From contig NC_080164.1 of the NCBI RefSeq assembly GCF_950295315.1, forward strand, positions 106,105,587-106,169,586: a stretch of DNA of 64,000 nucleotides. Reading direction: 5' to 3'. Each line of letters opens with the position of its first letter. Positions within the stretch are counted from its first letter, which is position 1. The position numbers were made by a program, and so were the translations under genes. The DNA is from Erinaceus europaeus (lineage: Eukaryota > Chordata > Mammalia > Eulipotyphla > Erinaceidae). Positions 20,601-32,683 of this stretch are shown here, in pieces. A model generated the notes under the pieces. That model was not told where the DNA came from and searched no databases. It saw only the letters and a list, made by a program, of their open reading frames with translations.

Positions 20601-21394
20601 ATAGAAGGAGACTTTTTAAAGATTTCCCTCTGAAGGTAGGAACTAGGGGCTAGAATCTAGGTTCCCAGAAAAATATTATCTGGATTTAATCTGTCTTATG
20701 TAAACATGCATGGGAAGGAATCACTCCTATTAAAGGATCTAACCTCACCAGGATACTATTCTAAAAAGAGAAGTTTCAATAAAGTCTCAAAAAAGACTCT
20801 GGAACATTTAGGTTTAATTGCATTTGCATAAGAAATAAGCACAGAAATACACAAACATGTTAATGTATCTAATCATGTGGAAAGAAGAATATTAAAACAC
20901 ATGTTGTCTCCTCAATCTGGCAAGTAATCTTTCCAACTGAGAGATAAATAATCAGATACTTCAATTGTGGTGGTATTTTTTTATTTAGTTAGAAAATTTG
21001 CCCACTAAATGTTTAGGAAAATCCTCCACAAGTATGGAAAAGTTTTTATTTTATCTCTTTTTACCATTACAGTATGATCCCCTAATTAGCATAAAACATA
21101 TTGCTATACTGTGAGTTTTGATTTGAGTACACTGTTAATTACTAACTTATTATACATGTGTTTTAATAAATTTTGATAGTTCATTCCATTGCATTAGGAT
21201 ATTCTGTCACCATTCCAATCTGTATTGGTGATATTTTGGTTATATTTTGATTGGTTTTATTTTGATCTAACTATAAAACAAAATGTGGATTAATAAATTG
21301 CATGTATATATATGATGTTCATATTTATACATATGTATGTACTGATATATAGATAGACAGTTTTAGTATTTTTTAAATTATTTTTTAATTTAAT
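20601..21394. other. Intergenic AT-rich DNA, no gene recognised
   Basis: No coding or RNA gene signal. Contains short AT repeats near 21300-21350. Confidence 0.4.
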
Positions 21395-22560
21395 TTTTTT
21401 TAAAAGAAGACATTAACAAAACCATAGGATCAGAAGGGTACAACTCCACACAACTCCCACTACCAGATCTCTGTATCCCATCCCCTCCCCTGATAGCTTT
21501 CCTATTCTTTATCCCTCTGGGAGTATGGACCCAAGGTCTGACTTCTGTAATTGCTTCTCTGCTGAACGTGGGTGTTGACTGGTTGATCCATACTCCCAGC
21601 CTGCCTCTCACTTTCTCTAGTAGGGTGGGGCTCTGGGGAAGTGGAGTTCCAGGACATATTGGTAGGGACATCTCTCCAGGGAAGTCTGGTCAGTATCATG
21701 CTGGCATCTGGAACCTGGTGGCTGAAAAGAGAGTTAACATACAAAGCCAAACAAATTATTGAACAATCATAGACCTAAAGGCTGGAATAGTGCAGATGAA
21801 GTGTTGGGGGTACTCACTACAGACTATTGTGTACTTTTGCTTTTAGGTATATATTTTGCCCTAGTTTATGGATACATCTGAACATATGCTCTATCTCACA
21901 AAACCTAGTCTATATCTAGGTTTTGGGACTTTGTTAGGAAGTGAACTGCCTGGAAAGGAATTACAGAATACTATGAAAGGAAAGGTCTCACCAGAGTAAT
22001 GAAGCTGAAGGGTTGTCATTTCACACCTGAAGTCTCTGAACACATTCTGAAGTGAAGCATGCTGAGGTGGTACTCATTGCGTTGATTAGGTTGGGATCAA
22101 TGGATGCAATGCTATTTGGTATTAATTGAGAGAAACATGCAGGAAAGTGTGCCCCACCCTAAGATTCCATGACTGGAGGAAATATAGACTCTATAGTGGA
22201 ACTGTGAGGTTCCTGCTGACTTAAGGTTCAAGAAGACAATAGATAGTTATTGTTATAATCACATTATTTGGTAATTGGGTTAACTTTGAAAAATCCCTTT
22301 GTTAGGATTTGTTATATAATACCCAACATGACCATAGTTTATGTCCTTTGACATTATATAGCCGTACCACCGGTTGTTTCTATTCTCCCTAGTCTTGGCT
22401 TTTGAGAGAGTCAACATATCAAAGATTCAACCTATGTATTAAAATTACTCAGTCTGTGCTTTAAAAAATTTGAGACATAGAATCAATTTTCCCCTTTCAT
22501 ATTAATTAAATAGTGATTTATATGACTATAAATTAATAGGAGTGTATTGTTAAATTGTTG
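21395..22560 (-). mobile_element. 5'-truncated LINE-1 3' UTR, antisense
   Basis: Starts with the A-tail complement, then CATAGGATCAGAAGGGTACAACTCC, TGATAGCTTTCCTATTCTTTATCC and GGGAGTATGGACCC. It runs through GACTATTGTGTACTTTTGC and CTATATCTAGGTTTTGGG to the upstream 3' UTR. Relative to the copy at 57.9-59.7 kb it lacks about 0.6 kb, so at least two 3' UTR subfamilies exist. Confidence 0.85.
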
Positions 22561-22604
22561 ATTAGGGGTTGCTTTCACTCACGATTCTTGTGTTGAGGGC
22601 TTGG

Positions 22605-22740
22605 GAGACATCATAATGGTTCTTCAAAACACTCTCTTGTGTTAGGCTCTAAGGCCTCATGTTCAATCCCCATTACCTCTGTATGCCAGAGCTGATCAAT
22701 ACTCTGCTATATCTATCTATGTCTTTCCTTAAAATAAGAT
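22605..22740 (+). mobile_element. Short SINE-like module, sense
   Basis: GGCTCTAAGGCCTCATGTTCAATCCCC followed by GCCAGAGCTGATCAATACTCTG resembles the segment at 52505-52640. The B-box-like GTTCAATCC is retained. Confidence 0.45.
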
Positions 22741-22853
22741 AAAGAAAATATTTTAAAATTTCTATATTGTAATCCTAATCCTCTGCATATCCAAATGTGA
22801 CCATACTGTGAAATAGAATTTGAAACGGGACATCTGTAAAAAGAAGTACCATG

Positions 22854-23331
22854 CCTACTAGCTATCTACAAAATGGAGACCCCGCCAAATCTTCATCTGC
22901 ACTATTCCAGCCTTTAGGTCCACGATTGGTCAACAATTTGTTTGACTTTGTATGTTAACTCTCTTTTCAGTTACCAGGTTCCAGATGCTAGCATGATGCT
23001 GACCAGACTTCCCTGGGTAGACAATCTTACCAATGTTTCCTGGAGCACTGATTCCCCAGAACCCCACACCACTAGGGAAAGAGAGAGGCAGGCTAGGAGT
23101 ATGGATCGACCTGTCAATGCCCATGTTCAGCGGAGAAGCAATTGCAGAAGCCAGTCCTTCCACCTTCTGCATCTCACAATGACCTTGGATCCATACTCCC
23201 AGAGGGTTAAAGAATAGGAAAGCTATCAAGGGAGGGGATGGGATACGGAGTTGTGGTGGTGGGAATTGTGTGGAGTTGTACCCTTCTTATCCTATGGTTT
23301 TGCCAGTATTTCCTTTTTATAAAATAAAATA
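22854..23331 (+). mobile_element. 5'-truncated LINE-1 3' UTR insertion, sense, with perfect target duplication
   Basis: Sense 3' UTR from TGGAGACCCCGCC through GGTGGTGGGAATTGTGTGG to an AAAATAAAATA tail, flanked by AAGAAGTACCATG at 22841-22853 and 23332-23344. It is a clean 13-bp duplication, so a fairly young insertion. Confidence 0.9.
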
Positions 23332-23344
23332 AAGAAGTACCATG

Positions 23345-24420
23345 AAAATGCAGACCATCATTCTAGCACTGCAGTGCTGGGGATTGAACTCAGGACCTCA
23401 TACTTGTTAATCCTATGCTCTACCTGTGCCTTCTCCTCTGCAAAGAATGAAGCCTGTCCCTCCCTGCCCTGAGCAGACATGTCTTCTCCACTCTTCTTTG
23501 TGGTAGCCAGAACCCAGTCTGACAGGGAAGCCTGGAGGGGAATGAAGTATGACAGACAGAATCATTGTGGCATCCCCATCATAGTTCTGAAATCACTGGG
23601 TTCCTAACTAGGTAGGAGTCCCCAAGTTGTGACATAGCATCATCAAAGTAGGCCCCATAAGAATCTTGTTGCATACTCCCACAGGGGGAGAAATGTTATG
23701 GGAAATGACCAGAGGCCTCTGAACCCTAGTCCCATCAGGACCTGAAGAGAAAAGAGGAAAAAGAGAAGCACATTCAGATGTAGTAGCAGATGTAGGTGTG
23801 ACTTAGAAGGGAAAAGAAGGCAGGACCATGGGAAAATAACGGGCAAATAAATATTAATGTAGATAGTTAGAGAAATAATAGTCAACCCATACCTGTGACC
23901 TTGAAAGAACTACTACAGTTTCCAGTGGAGGGAATGAGGACATAGAACTCTGGTGGTGGGAACAGTGAACACCATCAATAGCTAGCTTTACTATAAACTC
24001 TGAGTGGATATATTATTGCAAGCAAGAAAAAAACAGGCTTTTTCTGTGTGTGGTTATAAACATATTAAATTTTGTAGAAATAATTGGTAAACTATACAAT
24101 TATCTGTCATTAATATACAACTTAATGAATATTAAATTTACTTGGATTATATTTATTTAAAAGTTATGTTGCTATAGCATCTAACTGCAATTGAGTGGGT
24201 ATTCCTAGAACTCTTTATTGGAGTTGCTTCAATTCCATTATTAAGACTAATCAGTAATGGGCCTTGTCATCTAAAATTAAACACACGTGGAAACCATAGT
24301 CCTTATATTCATACTGAAGTATAGGCAGATATTTCTGGAACACATTTCCTGGGCTCAAATGCCTCCTTTTATCTAAAATGCCTGGCTTTTTCTACTTTCC
24401 TAAAATAACATGTTAGGATG
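23345..24420. other. Intergenic; degraded short SINE at about 23360-23440
   Basis: TGCTGGGGATTGAACTCAGGACCTCAT is a module of the short SINE type. The rest is unassigned, with no gene supported. Confidence 0.4.
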
Positions 24421-24625
24421 TTAGGGGCCAGATAGTGGTTGCACAATCACCCAGGTTCAAGCCTCTAGTCCCCACCTGCAAGAGGAAAGCTTTGCGAGTT
24501 GTGTGGCAGGGCTTCAGGTATCTCTCTGTCTTTCTATATGTCTCTTCCTTTCTATACCCCCCTCTTGATTTCTGACTGTCTCTACCCAATAAATAAATAA
24601 ATATAATAAAGATAATTTTTAAAAA
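24421..24625 (+). mobile_element. SINE, sense
   Basis: GGGGCCAGATAGTGGTTGCAC, CAGGTTCAAGCCTC, CCCCACCTGCAAGAGG, CTGACTGTCTCTACCC and an AATAAATAAATA tail. Confidence 0.75.
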
Positions 24626-24984
24626 GATGTTACGCATAGGAGTTGAAATTAAATGAGTTAGGAGTAAAACAGTTTGCATGGAAGTTAGAAAATAATGAAA
24701 ACCAAATTAAGTGTTGGTTTTGAGTTTTTATAGTGTTGCCACTACTAGCATGCTTTATTCCAAAATAAAAATATTCCTATCTAAACTCCAGAATTTCCTT
24801 TTAAAACAAGTTCTTATAATAATAACATTTGGTAAAATTTTAATTGGTCCAGTTCATCTTTTATAATGATTTGGAAAGTGTACTTTCATGAAATTATAAA
24901 ATCAAAGGAGAAATTGGGGAGGTATAGGAGAGGTGCTCACAGAACACTATTGAGAAGCATTCTAGACATAAGGAAGAATTCACA

Positions 24985-25220
24985 GGTAAGGATCTGGGTT
25001 CAAGCTCTGCTCCCTATCTGCAGTGGGGAAACTTCACAAATGGTGAATCAAGTTATAGGTATCTCTTCTGTCTCTTTCCCTATTAACACTAGCTTCCCTC
25101 TTGATTTCTCTCTGTCCTGACAAATAAAAAAAGAAAAAGGGAAAAAATGCCACCCTGAGTTTTGCATTTATCTTGCCAGCACTGAGACCCAGTGATAACT
25201 CTGGTGGCAACCCAAAGAAG
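24985..25220 (+). mobile_element. SINE, sense, long form
   Basis: AAGGATCTGGGTTCAAGC, then the pyrimidine box CTCTCTGTCCTGACAAATAAA, then the 3' module GCACTGAGACCCAGTGATAACTCTGG. Confidence 0.7.
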
Positions 25221-26125
25221 ATTTTCATTTTTAAGAACATTAAGAAAGAACAGCCCACTATTTATTTCCAGGTTTTGGAAAAGAAACTTCAGAGTGAGTG
25301 AGAAAAGTTGAGCATAGCCTCTGAGAGTAAACTCCACTTACTGGGAAGTGGATGAATTAGGATACCAATAAGGAATGTCATTATTTACTTCTCTTCTCTA
25401 ATTAGGCCTATGACCAATTAGTTTCTCTGGAAAGTAGACAATGCAGTAAGTGACTCATTCACTCTGTTCCTGTGGGGCTACAATGGGCTTTATCCATCCA
25501 AGGAATTGCGTGGTGTACCAAGACTCCCTGCAAGAAAAGCTTCCGACACCTAGTGTCTCTTTTGCATTTGACTTTTGAAGATTCTTCTGATTCACACTGA
25601 ATCATGCAGGAGGTTCACAACTTAAAGGAAATAGCTTCCTCATCCTGACTCAGCTGAGCACATGGAAATATGTGTCTTCCAATGACTAAGGTATTCCCAG
25701 TCCACGTGAATTATTAAAACTGCTTTTGTGAAATATAATTCACACGTTCTCTGTATCCATTGAAAGACTGTCCTTTGCCATTTTAATATATCTACAGATA
25801 ACCCTCACAGTCTAATATCAAAACATATTTTTATCTTCTCAGAAGCAGACACGGCAAACCCTTAAGTATCTCCCCCCGACTCCCTTGGTCCTTTATGTTG
25901 CCAGTTCCAAAACATCCCTGATTTACTTTCTCTTACCATAAATGTCACTGTTCTAAAAATTTCATATGGAGAAACCATAACATTTTGTGATGGATTTCTT
26001 TTGCACGTCCCTTGTTTCCTTCTTTCCTTCCTTTATTCCTTTCTTCCTTGCTCCTTTTCATTCTTCCCTTCTCCTCCTCCTCCTTCATCCTCCCTATTTC
26101 TCTCTCTCTCTGTGTCTGTCTGTAT
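25221..26125. other. Intergenic, no gene recognised; pyrimidine-rich tract at about 26015-26120
   Basis: The tract of TTCC/CTCC repeats at about 26015-26120 is simple sequence. Both-strand open frames there are low complexity. Confidence 0.4.
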
Positions 26126-26360
26126 CTCCTCTTTTCCACCACAGTTATCACTGAGATTCATTGTAGGCATGATTAGCCTACCTTTCCTAGCAATTACTCC
26201 CCCACCATTTTTTTTTTTCTGAAGGAGACATAAAGAAACAGAGAGGGAGAAGGAGAAATGTACAGAAACTAGTGAGGCTCCAGCCATACAGTTGGATCCT
26301 GTAGCCTGAAGCTGGCTCTTGGTACATCATCATGTATGTGCTCCACAACTAGGCCCCACA
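26126..26360 (-). mobile_element. Diverged SINE, antisense
   Basis: CCACCACAGTTATCACTGAGATTCA, then a T-run and GGAGACATAAAGAAACAGAGAGGG, then the degraded tRNA-like end near 26340. Confidence 0.55.
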
Positions 26361-26840
26361 ACACATGATTGAAATATGGAAGCATATCGTCACATGTACC
26401 AGACGTTACTCCTTTCTGTAGCTGATTGATATTCCATTCTGCAGATATAACACCTTTTGCTCAGCTTCTATCCCTGTGCAATTATTTTGCTTCTACCTCT
26501 TGGCTATTATTAATAATGCTGCTATAAACTCTTATGCAAGGACTTTTGTGTATAAATATTTATATTCCCATGGATAATACCTAAGGTTCATGTTGCAACT
26601 CTCTGAAATCATTTGAAGAACTGTAAAGTTCCCATATTGCCTACACCCTTTGACCTTTGATTCTCCCAACAAAAGAATAAGCTGGTTCTGATTTTTCAAT
26701 ACCCTAAAACTTGTTATTTTCTGCTTTAAAAAAAAAAAAAAAACTCTTACCATCACAATAAATGTGAAAAAGCTGCTCATAATTGTCAAGACTAAATCAA
26801 AGCCCATCAGCATACCCAGTCATTCAAATGTGATTGATTG
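26361..26840 (-). mobile_element. Old LINE-1 3' fragment, antisense
   Basis: Complement of a mammalian L1 3' region: GTAGCTGATTGATATTCCATTCTG, TTGGCTATTATTAATAATGCTGC, then CCATGGATAATACCTAAGG. It is heavily decayed. Confidence 0.7.
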
Positions 26841-27014
26841 ATTCATTTCAGGGTTCCATATATTTGTCAATAGAATCAGTATTTTGGTAAACTAAAAAGT
26901 GTTATTGTTTAACCCCTGAAAGCTACTTCACAAACACATGAAGTCTGAAAGGTTTTCACCTTAACACACATATTGACTTTTCTTTTTAAACAGATTAAAA
27001 TATAAAGATATATA

Positions 27015-27305
27015 AATATATTTTTCCACCATGGTTATCATAGAAGTTCAATGCCTACTGGACTCTACTGTTCCTGGCTGTGATTTTTTTTTTTTTAATG
27101 AACTGTGAGATATACAGAGACACAGAGAAGGGGAAAGACACTTGCAACTCGGCTCCACTGCTCAGAACACTTCTCATCCACACATTCAACCCCCACCCCT
27201 TTTCTACTCCTATCCCAACCCCTATATGTGGGGACTAGGGGCTTAAACCCAAATGCCCACACATGGTAATGTGTGCACTCTACTGGTATGTCATTGCCAA
27301 TCCCT
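27015..27305 (-). mobile_element. Diverged SINE, antisense
   Basis: TCCACCATGGTTATCATAGAAG, a T-run, GAGATATACAGAGACACAGAG, then GTGTGCACTCTACTGGTATG at the tRNA-like end. Confidence 0.6.
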
Positions 27306-27579
27306 AAAGTTGTATGTTATGAATGCAATTGTTAAGCATAAAAAATGAACAGAAGATTTACATTTCGTTTTTTTAGTCTAAAGTGCTTTTTGGTATATTC
27401 GATGATTAAATAAATAATGTTACATAAAACATGTGTAACTTGAGAAGTTTATGAGCTTCATTTAGGCATTCACATTGAAATATTCGCCGCCAGAATTACC
27501 AAGTGACTTACTGTGAGGTTGAGTTATAACAAGGATTGATGCTTGCAAAGAGCTATAGCCTGCCTCTTTATAGTTGCTT

Positions 27580-27745
27580 ATTTTTTAAGGAGAGAGAGAG
27601 ACAAAGAGATAGAGAAGTAGAGAGGAAAAAAAGAAAAGAAACCACAGCACTGAAGCTTCCTTCAACATTGTGCAGGTTGGGCTTGACCCTAAGTCCTGCA
27701 TATGGCAAAATAACACTATCCAGTGAGCTATTTTACCAGCCCTAA
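27580..27745 (-). mobile_element. Short SINE, antisense
   Basis: GAGAGAGAGACAAAGAGATAGAG, GGGCTTGACCCTAAGTC and the CACTATCCAGTGAGCTATTTTACC tRNA-like end. Confidence 0.5.
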
Positions 27746-27774
27746 TTCATTTGCTTATTTGCTTGTTTGTTTGT

Positions 27775-28425
27775 TTTGCCTCCAGGGTTATCATTGGGGC
27801 TCAGAGTCAGCACTATAAATTCACTGCTTCTGACAGCCATTTTTTTGTTTGTTTTTCATTTTATTGGATAGGACAGAGAGACATTGAGAGAGAAGGGGGA
27901 GACAGAGAGAAAGAAAGAAAGACAAATGCCAAGCTAGCTTTGCGGGCAGGAGACAGACGACCAGGAACTAATGGCTGAGTGGGACACAGTTCAATCTTTA
28001 TTGATGAGCAGGGATGCAGTGCAATCAATCTAATCTCCATTCATTAGAAAATCCTGTCCTCTATATATCTCCTGATGCAGAAGTGTCAGGAAGAGGAAGT
28101 ACATAGGATAGGGGGTGGGGAGAAGGAAAAAAGTGTGAAAACCAGTGGGGGTTAAATGGTGGAAATCAGGATGTGACTAGGAGAGGGGGCAGAGTGGAAA
28201 AAAAGCACTAAACAGTGGGGATTAAACCAGTGTGGGTCTCAAGCAAAACAAAGATTATGTAAATAGACCACCAAACACCTGCAGATCTGCTTCACTGCTT
28301 GGGAATCACTCCTATCCCCATCCTGCAGGTAAGGATCAGGAGCTGGAACCCAGATTCTTGTGTGGGTCCTTGTGTTCAGTACTATGTGTGCTTAACCTGG
28401 TATGCCACAGCCCCCAACTCCAGCC
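27775..28425 (-). mobile_element. SINE, antisense, split by a solo LTR
   Basis: The left part (27775-27926) has CCAGGGTTATCATTGGGGCTCAG and GGATAGGACAGAGAGACATTG. The right part (28271-28425) has CACCTGCAGATCTGCTTCAC and GTGTGCTTAACCTGGTATG. The interruption falls in the purine-rich middle. Confidence 0.75.
27927..28270 (-). repeat. Solo LTR, antisense, related to the class II-like family
   Basis: Begins TG and ends CA. On the complementary strand it carries an AATAAAG signal (CAATAAAGATTG near 27990). The segment CTAGCTTTGCGGGCAGG...ACGACCAG...GGCTGAG parallels the same end of the copy 3 LTRs (46583-46660). A clean target duplication was not found. Confidence 0.55.
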
Positions 28426-29192
28426 CTATTTCTTTAAGCCTCTTGTCCCTGATGTATCAAAAAAAAGCCACATTTAACTCATATCATATATGCAATACCA
28501 TCCCAAGAATGTAATTCAGTATTATCCATGTGTTGGTCATCATGATTCAAACTTTCAAACTGATAGAAAGTCTATAGCTGTGATATTTATTTCTTTCAAC
28601 TCATTTAAATAGAAAAACCTAAGGGTACACAGCATTTATTTAATAAATATGCACTTATCTCCACACTGTACTAAGAATCATCACTGTCCATTTGTAAACA
28701 CTTACCTTTATTGGTTTATGACCCATTCACTGCAGTAGCAGTCTGTTTCTGAATCAGCTGAAGAGGTTACTTAATATACTTAACCTGAGGACATTTTAGT
28801 TTTAGCTATCTTATGAAAACCTATGTGTTTAAATTACACCAAAGTCATTTTAATAAAAAAAAGCCTAATATATGATCCCTTTCCTCAAGGGTCATTATAA
28901 TCTAATTTACCAATTAATTCAGACTTGTGTCTTAGCTGAGTCTTTCAGAGCTCCCTGAGTTTGAATGTCAAAGCTTTCTGGGTCAAACAGTACTGCAGCT
29001 TATGAATCTGAGCTTTGCATTAGAAATCACATTGTGAGGGGCAAAAAGAAGAGTCTGATGATAAGAAAATGTAGGGCAACATCATGCTCATTCTAGCAGG
29101 ATATCCTGAGGAGAGACTGCACACATGCAAAGTATAAAAAAGAAAGAGATTTTATAACACTCACACTCTCTAATTCTCTCTCTTTTTCATAT

Positions 29193-29226
<34 letters not shown>

Positions 29227-29384
29227 TCACACGGACACAAACGTGCACAGAAATCAATTAATAGATATCACTCCTGACATTAGATACCACAGAAAATATC
29301 ATAACAGATAACATGAAAATCCTACTTATATTCAAAATACATACTCAGTAGCTTATGTTTACTTCAGAATAGTCGCTTTTTAAA
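28426..29384. other. Intergenic; CT/CA simple repeat at about 29190-29235
   Basis: Mostly unassigned AT-rich DNA with a (CT)n then (CA)n tract. No gene is supported. Confidence 0.4.
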
Positions 29385-29588
29385 TATGTATTTAGTTATT
29401 ATTGGATAGAGACAGATAAATTGAGAGGGGAAGGGAAAATAGAGAGGGAGAGAGACAGAGAGAAACCTGCAGCCCTGTTTCACCACCCATAAAGTTTTCC
29501 CCCTGAAGGTGGGAATCAAGGGCTGGAACCCAGGTCCTTGAACATTGAGTCATGACACTAGCCATGTGAGCCAACACCAGACCCAGAA
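29385..29588 (-). mobile_element. SINE, antisense
   Basis: ATTATTGGATAGAGACAGATAAATTGAGAGG, GAAACCTGCAGCCCTGTTTCACC, GGCTGGAACCCAGGTCCTTG and a degraded head near 29575. Confidence 0.75.
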
Positions 29589-29603
29589 TATCATGATTTT
29601 TCT

Positions 29604-29958
29604 TTTCTTTTCTCTTCTTTTCTTTTTTTTCTCTCCAGGATTATTGCTGGGGCTTGATGCCTGCACTATGAATCCACTGCTTCTGGAGGCCATTTCCCCC
29701 ATTTTGTTGCCCTTGTTGTTGTGCTTATTGTACTTAGTTGTTATTGTTGTCATATCTGTTATTGTTGTTGTTGTTGTTAAATAGGACAGAGAGAAATCGA
29801 GAAAGGAGGGGAAGACAGAGAGGAGGCAAGAAAGATAGGCACCTGCAGACCTGCTTCACCACTTGCTTGGGGAGCTGAGGCTTGAACCCGGATTCTTACT
29901 TTGGCCCTTGTGCTTTGCACCACATGCACTTAACCTGCTGCTCTACTGCCCAGCCCCC
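29604..29958 (-). mobile_element. Long-form SINE, antisense, with 14-bp target duplication
   Basis: Full length: CAGGATTATTGCTGGGGCTTGATGCC, CTTGTTGTTGTGC, AATAGGACAGAGAG, CACCTGCAGACCTGCTTCACC and a CACTTAACCTGCTGCTCTAC head. Flanked by ATCATGATTTTTCT at 29590-29603 and 29959-29972. Confidence 0.92.
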
Positions 29959-30469
29959 ATCATGATTTTTCTATGCATCCACTCACTTTTTCTTACTTAC
30001 ATTAGATACTACAGAAAATATCATAAGGTGACAAACAACACAATTTTACATTTAAAATACATACACAGTGGCTTATTTTTACATTAGAATATCAGCTATT
30101 ATTTAATGTAAGGATTTCCAAAATACTTGTAGTATTTTATATTTTACCAGTGATTAGTATGCAACCCAGTGATTACTCACATAACAGTCCAGTAGCTAAA
30201 AGGTATTCACATGAAATTAAGCACTTTCAACCATTAAAATTAAAAGGTAAATGAGTCTATTTCACTGATTCTGAGGGGGGTAAAGCAAGCACAAAGGTGG
30301 GAATAAGCAGTTCCACCATGCTATCTTCAGCAGGGAGATTAACAATACCCCAGTGCTGATGGGAAGATCAAATGAAGATACACAGTTTGCATGTATATAA
30401 GGGGAGAGGACTCCTGAGTGGGTATGAGCTGAGAGCAGGTAGGTTCATATTAAAGACCTGAAGGGAGTG

Positions 30470-30740
30470 CTGGCAGGGGGGCTGGTGGTGGTGCACCCGG
30501 TTAAGTGCACATAGTACTAAGCATAGTGCAAGGACCCTCACAAGGATCCAGATTTGAGACTGTGGCTCCCCACCTACAGGGAGGAAGCTTCATGAGTGGG
30601 AAAGCAGGTCTATTTCTCTATCTTCCCTCCTCTCTCAATTTCTCTCTGCCCTAGCCAATAAAATGGAAAAATTGTCACCAGGAGCAGTGGATTTGTATGG
30701 TTGGCACTGAGCCCCAGTGATAACCCTGGTGGGAAAAAAA
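30470..30740 (+). mobile_element. Long-form SINE, sense
   Basis: GGGGGGCTGGTGGTGGTGCACC head, GGTTAAGTGCACATAG, CTCTCTGCCCTAGCC, and the 3' module GGCACTGAGCCCCAGTGATAACCCTGGTGG. Confidence 0.8.
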
Positions 30741-31254
30741 TGAAGTTGCTGTCAAGTGTCAAGGTATCAGCATGGTGGGGCAGGAGAGGGGGGCATATTG
30801 TGAACACTTTGATGGTATTAGGTTTTCAGAAGACCCAATAACTACTGTTTTTTTTTTCCTTTAAAATGATTTATGAGGGTTTCTTGGTTTGCAGTGCGGT
30901 TGCTTACACATGGATACAATCTCTTCTCTCACCATAGTAGGTGTCAACCAAACACTGTCACTCCCATCACTATCTAGGGATGAGGTGCTGGGACCCAGTC
31001 CTGAGAGGACCTCACCCTAGGAAAAGTCAGGCTCTGGTATTGTGATGGCTGGGACCTGATCCCTTTGAAGCCCCAACCCAGGGCTCATGTGAAGATTTCA
31101 AGTTTGGGAATAGACACAGCCAGTGAGTGATCTGATATTCCTATGAACTGCTGCTTTTAGGAACAAGAGAGAATGAATGCCCATTAACACCACCACAAAT
31201 GCCCTCTCACAGACCTCAGAGAGAAAAGAGCTCTCCCCTGTCCCTATATTTTTT
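30741..31254. other. Intergenic, no gene recognised
   Basis: Unassigned, moderately GC-balanced sequence. Possible unrecognised repeat from about 30860. Confidence 0.35.
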
Positions 31255-31309
31255 TAAAATTTCATTTAGTTATTATTGGACAGAGACAGAGAGACAGAGA
31301 AGGGAGGGG

Positions 31310-31632
31310 TGTTGTATGCTTTACATTGGGTTGTTCTAGTTCTCCCCCGCCAAGAGAATTGGATCAGTCCTGTTAATTTCGCAGCCCGCTTGGCCCCGCC
31401 CCTAGGAACGCCGCCAGAGTTCGAGAGTTCCTGAGTTTGAGAGTAAGAGAGAGTGCTTGTGCCACCGCAAAGAGACAGCAGAGTTCCGTTTGGTGATTAG
31501 TTTGTCTTAGTTTATGAATCGTTGCTCCTGAATAAAGAAATACAGCTTCCCTGCCTAGCAATATGTCTCTGGTCATCTCTGTTACCCGCCCATGAAGCTA
31601 ACCCGGCAAGAGCCTCTGAATTTTTAACAACA
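31310..31632 (+). repeat. 5' LTR of copy 2
   Basis: 323 bp with AATAAA near 31530. Lacks most of the TTCCTGAGTTCGAGAG expansion of copy 1, which accounts for much of the length difference. Confidence 0.88.
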
Positions 31633-31696
31633 AATGGCGTCCACGTGACCTGCACATCTCTCAGATAAGTAAAGACAATTTGGCTACCTATGCACT

Positions 31697-32536
31697 ATGG
31701 CCTTCTCTTCTGCTTGTGAAGAGATCTCCAAAGGCCTCTGCTCTTTCTTCACGAGACTGTTTTGCTGTTTCTGGAACATTTATCTCTGGACCACTCTGTG
31801 GTTTCCACTCGCTTGGGCGAACTCAGAACAGCCAGCGGGAATAGCCAGCGGGCGAGAGACGAGGCGCGGAGCTGCTGTTTCCACCTGGTTAAACAGCCAG
31901 CCAGCCGGCTGCGCCCAGACAACCCCATGCACCCACAGCCCGCAAGAGCCCAATGCCAGCACACAGGAGCCCGACGCCAGCACGCAGGAGCCCGACGCCA
32001 ACACGCAGGAGCCCGATGCCAGCACGCAGGCCAGGCCACAGGAGCCAGCTCTCCACCGCATGGTGCAGGGCACTGGACGTGTGATCCCTCCGCGCTGCTC
32101 GGCCTCTGCAAACGGGGCAGCAGACATGGCAGGGCCATGGGGCAGGGCGGCGGCGGCCTATCATGGCCGCCACCCCTGGGCACCTAGGCCCACACCTTCT
32201 ACAAGGGTGGTCTGCCCGCCCTCTTGCTATGAATTCTGGAACGATCCCGGACCTCCCGGACCCCCGGGCTCCCTGCCGAAACTGGGCACACGAGATCTCC
32301 AGCTGCCGGTCCAGTCTGAAGACAGACAAGCTGGAGTACGCAGAGATTTGTGCAGACATTGCAACCTGCAATTCCTTGAAGTGGAGCTGCGTGGGAAGCC
32401 ACCTCCAGTTGTTGGGGGGGAACAACTAAGACAGTACATATCTAAATTCGTGTTTAAAATGACATGTCTTCGTAACAAAGGTTTCTCTCCTTGTGCATTA
32501 ATGACCATGTTTATGTGTATGTTTAAAGTTTGGTAA
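31697..32536 (+). CDS. Uncharacterised 279-codon ORF of copy 2 LTR element
   Basis: Homologous to the copy 1 frame. The first 37 residues differ at only one position (W for L at residue 31), including the Cys/Trp-rich hydrophobic stretch. Residues about 82-110 hold four QEPDAST-type repeats instead of six. The C-terminal end runs past the copy 1 stop because of small changes near 32410, adding a tail that ends FMCMFKVW. Silent versus replacing differences from copy 1 are near a neutral ratio. No domain was recognised. That the frame stays open although the LTRs differ by several percent is suggestive but not proof of coding. Confidence 0.45.
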   Translation: MAFSSACEEISKGLCSFFTRLFCCFWNIYLWTTLWFPLAWANSEQPAGIASGRETRRGAAVSTWLNSQPAGCAQTTPCTHSPQEPNASTQEPDASTQEPDANTQEPDASTQARPQEPALHRMVQGTGRVIPPRCSASANGAADMAGPWGRAAAAYHGRHPWAPRPTPSTRVVCPPSCYEFWNDPGPPGPPGSLPKLGTRDLQLPVQSEDRQAGVRRDLCRHCNLQFLEVELRGKPPPVVGGEQLRQYISKFVFKMTCLRNKGFSPCALMTMFMCMFKVW

Positions 32537-32683
32537 ACAGTAACTTTAAGGCTAAATTCTTACTAGTCAAAGTTAAATGAAAAAGGTTTTCAACGTAATT
32601 CTCATGAAGATAAAATTAACTTACATTTAAAGTCTGAGGTAAAAATTAGTTAACAATCAATATATTTTAACTAAGTTGGTCCA

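Noticed and set aside
29545..29784. Repeated CRISPR-like spacing of GTT/AAC-rich tracts in SINE tails
   Set aside because: These are (GTT)n/(AAC)n tails of tRNA-derived SINEs in a mammalian genome. No regular repeat-spacer structure.
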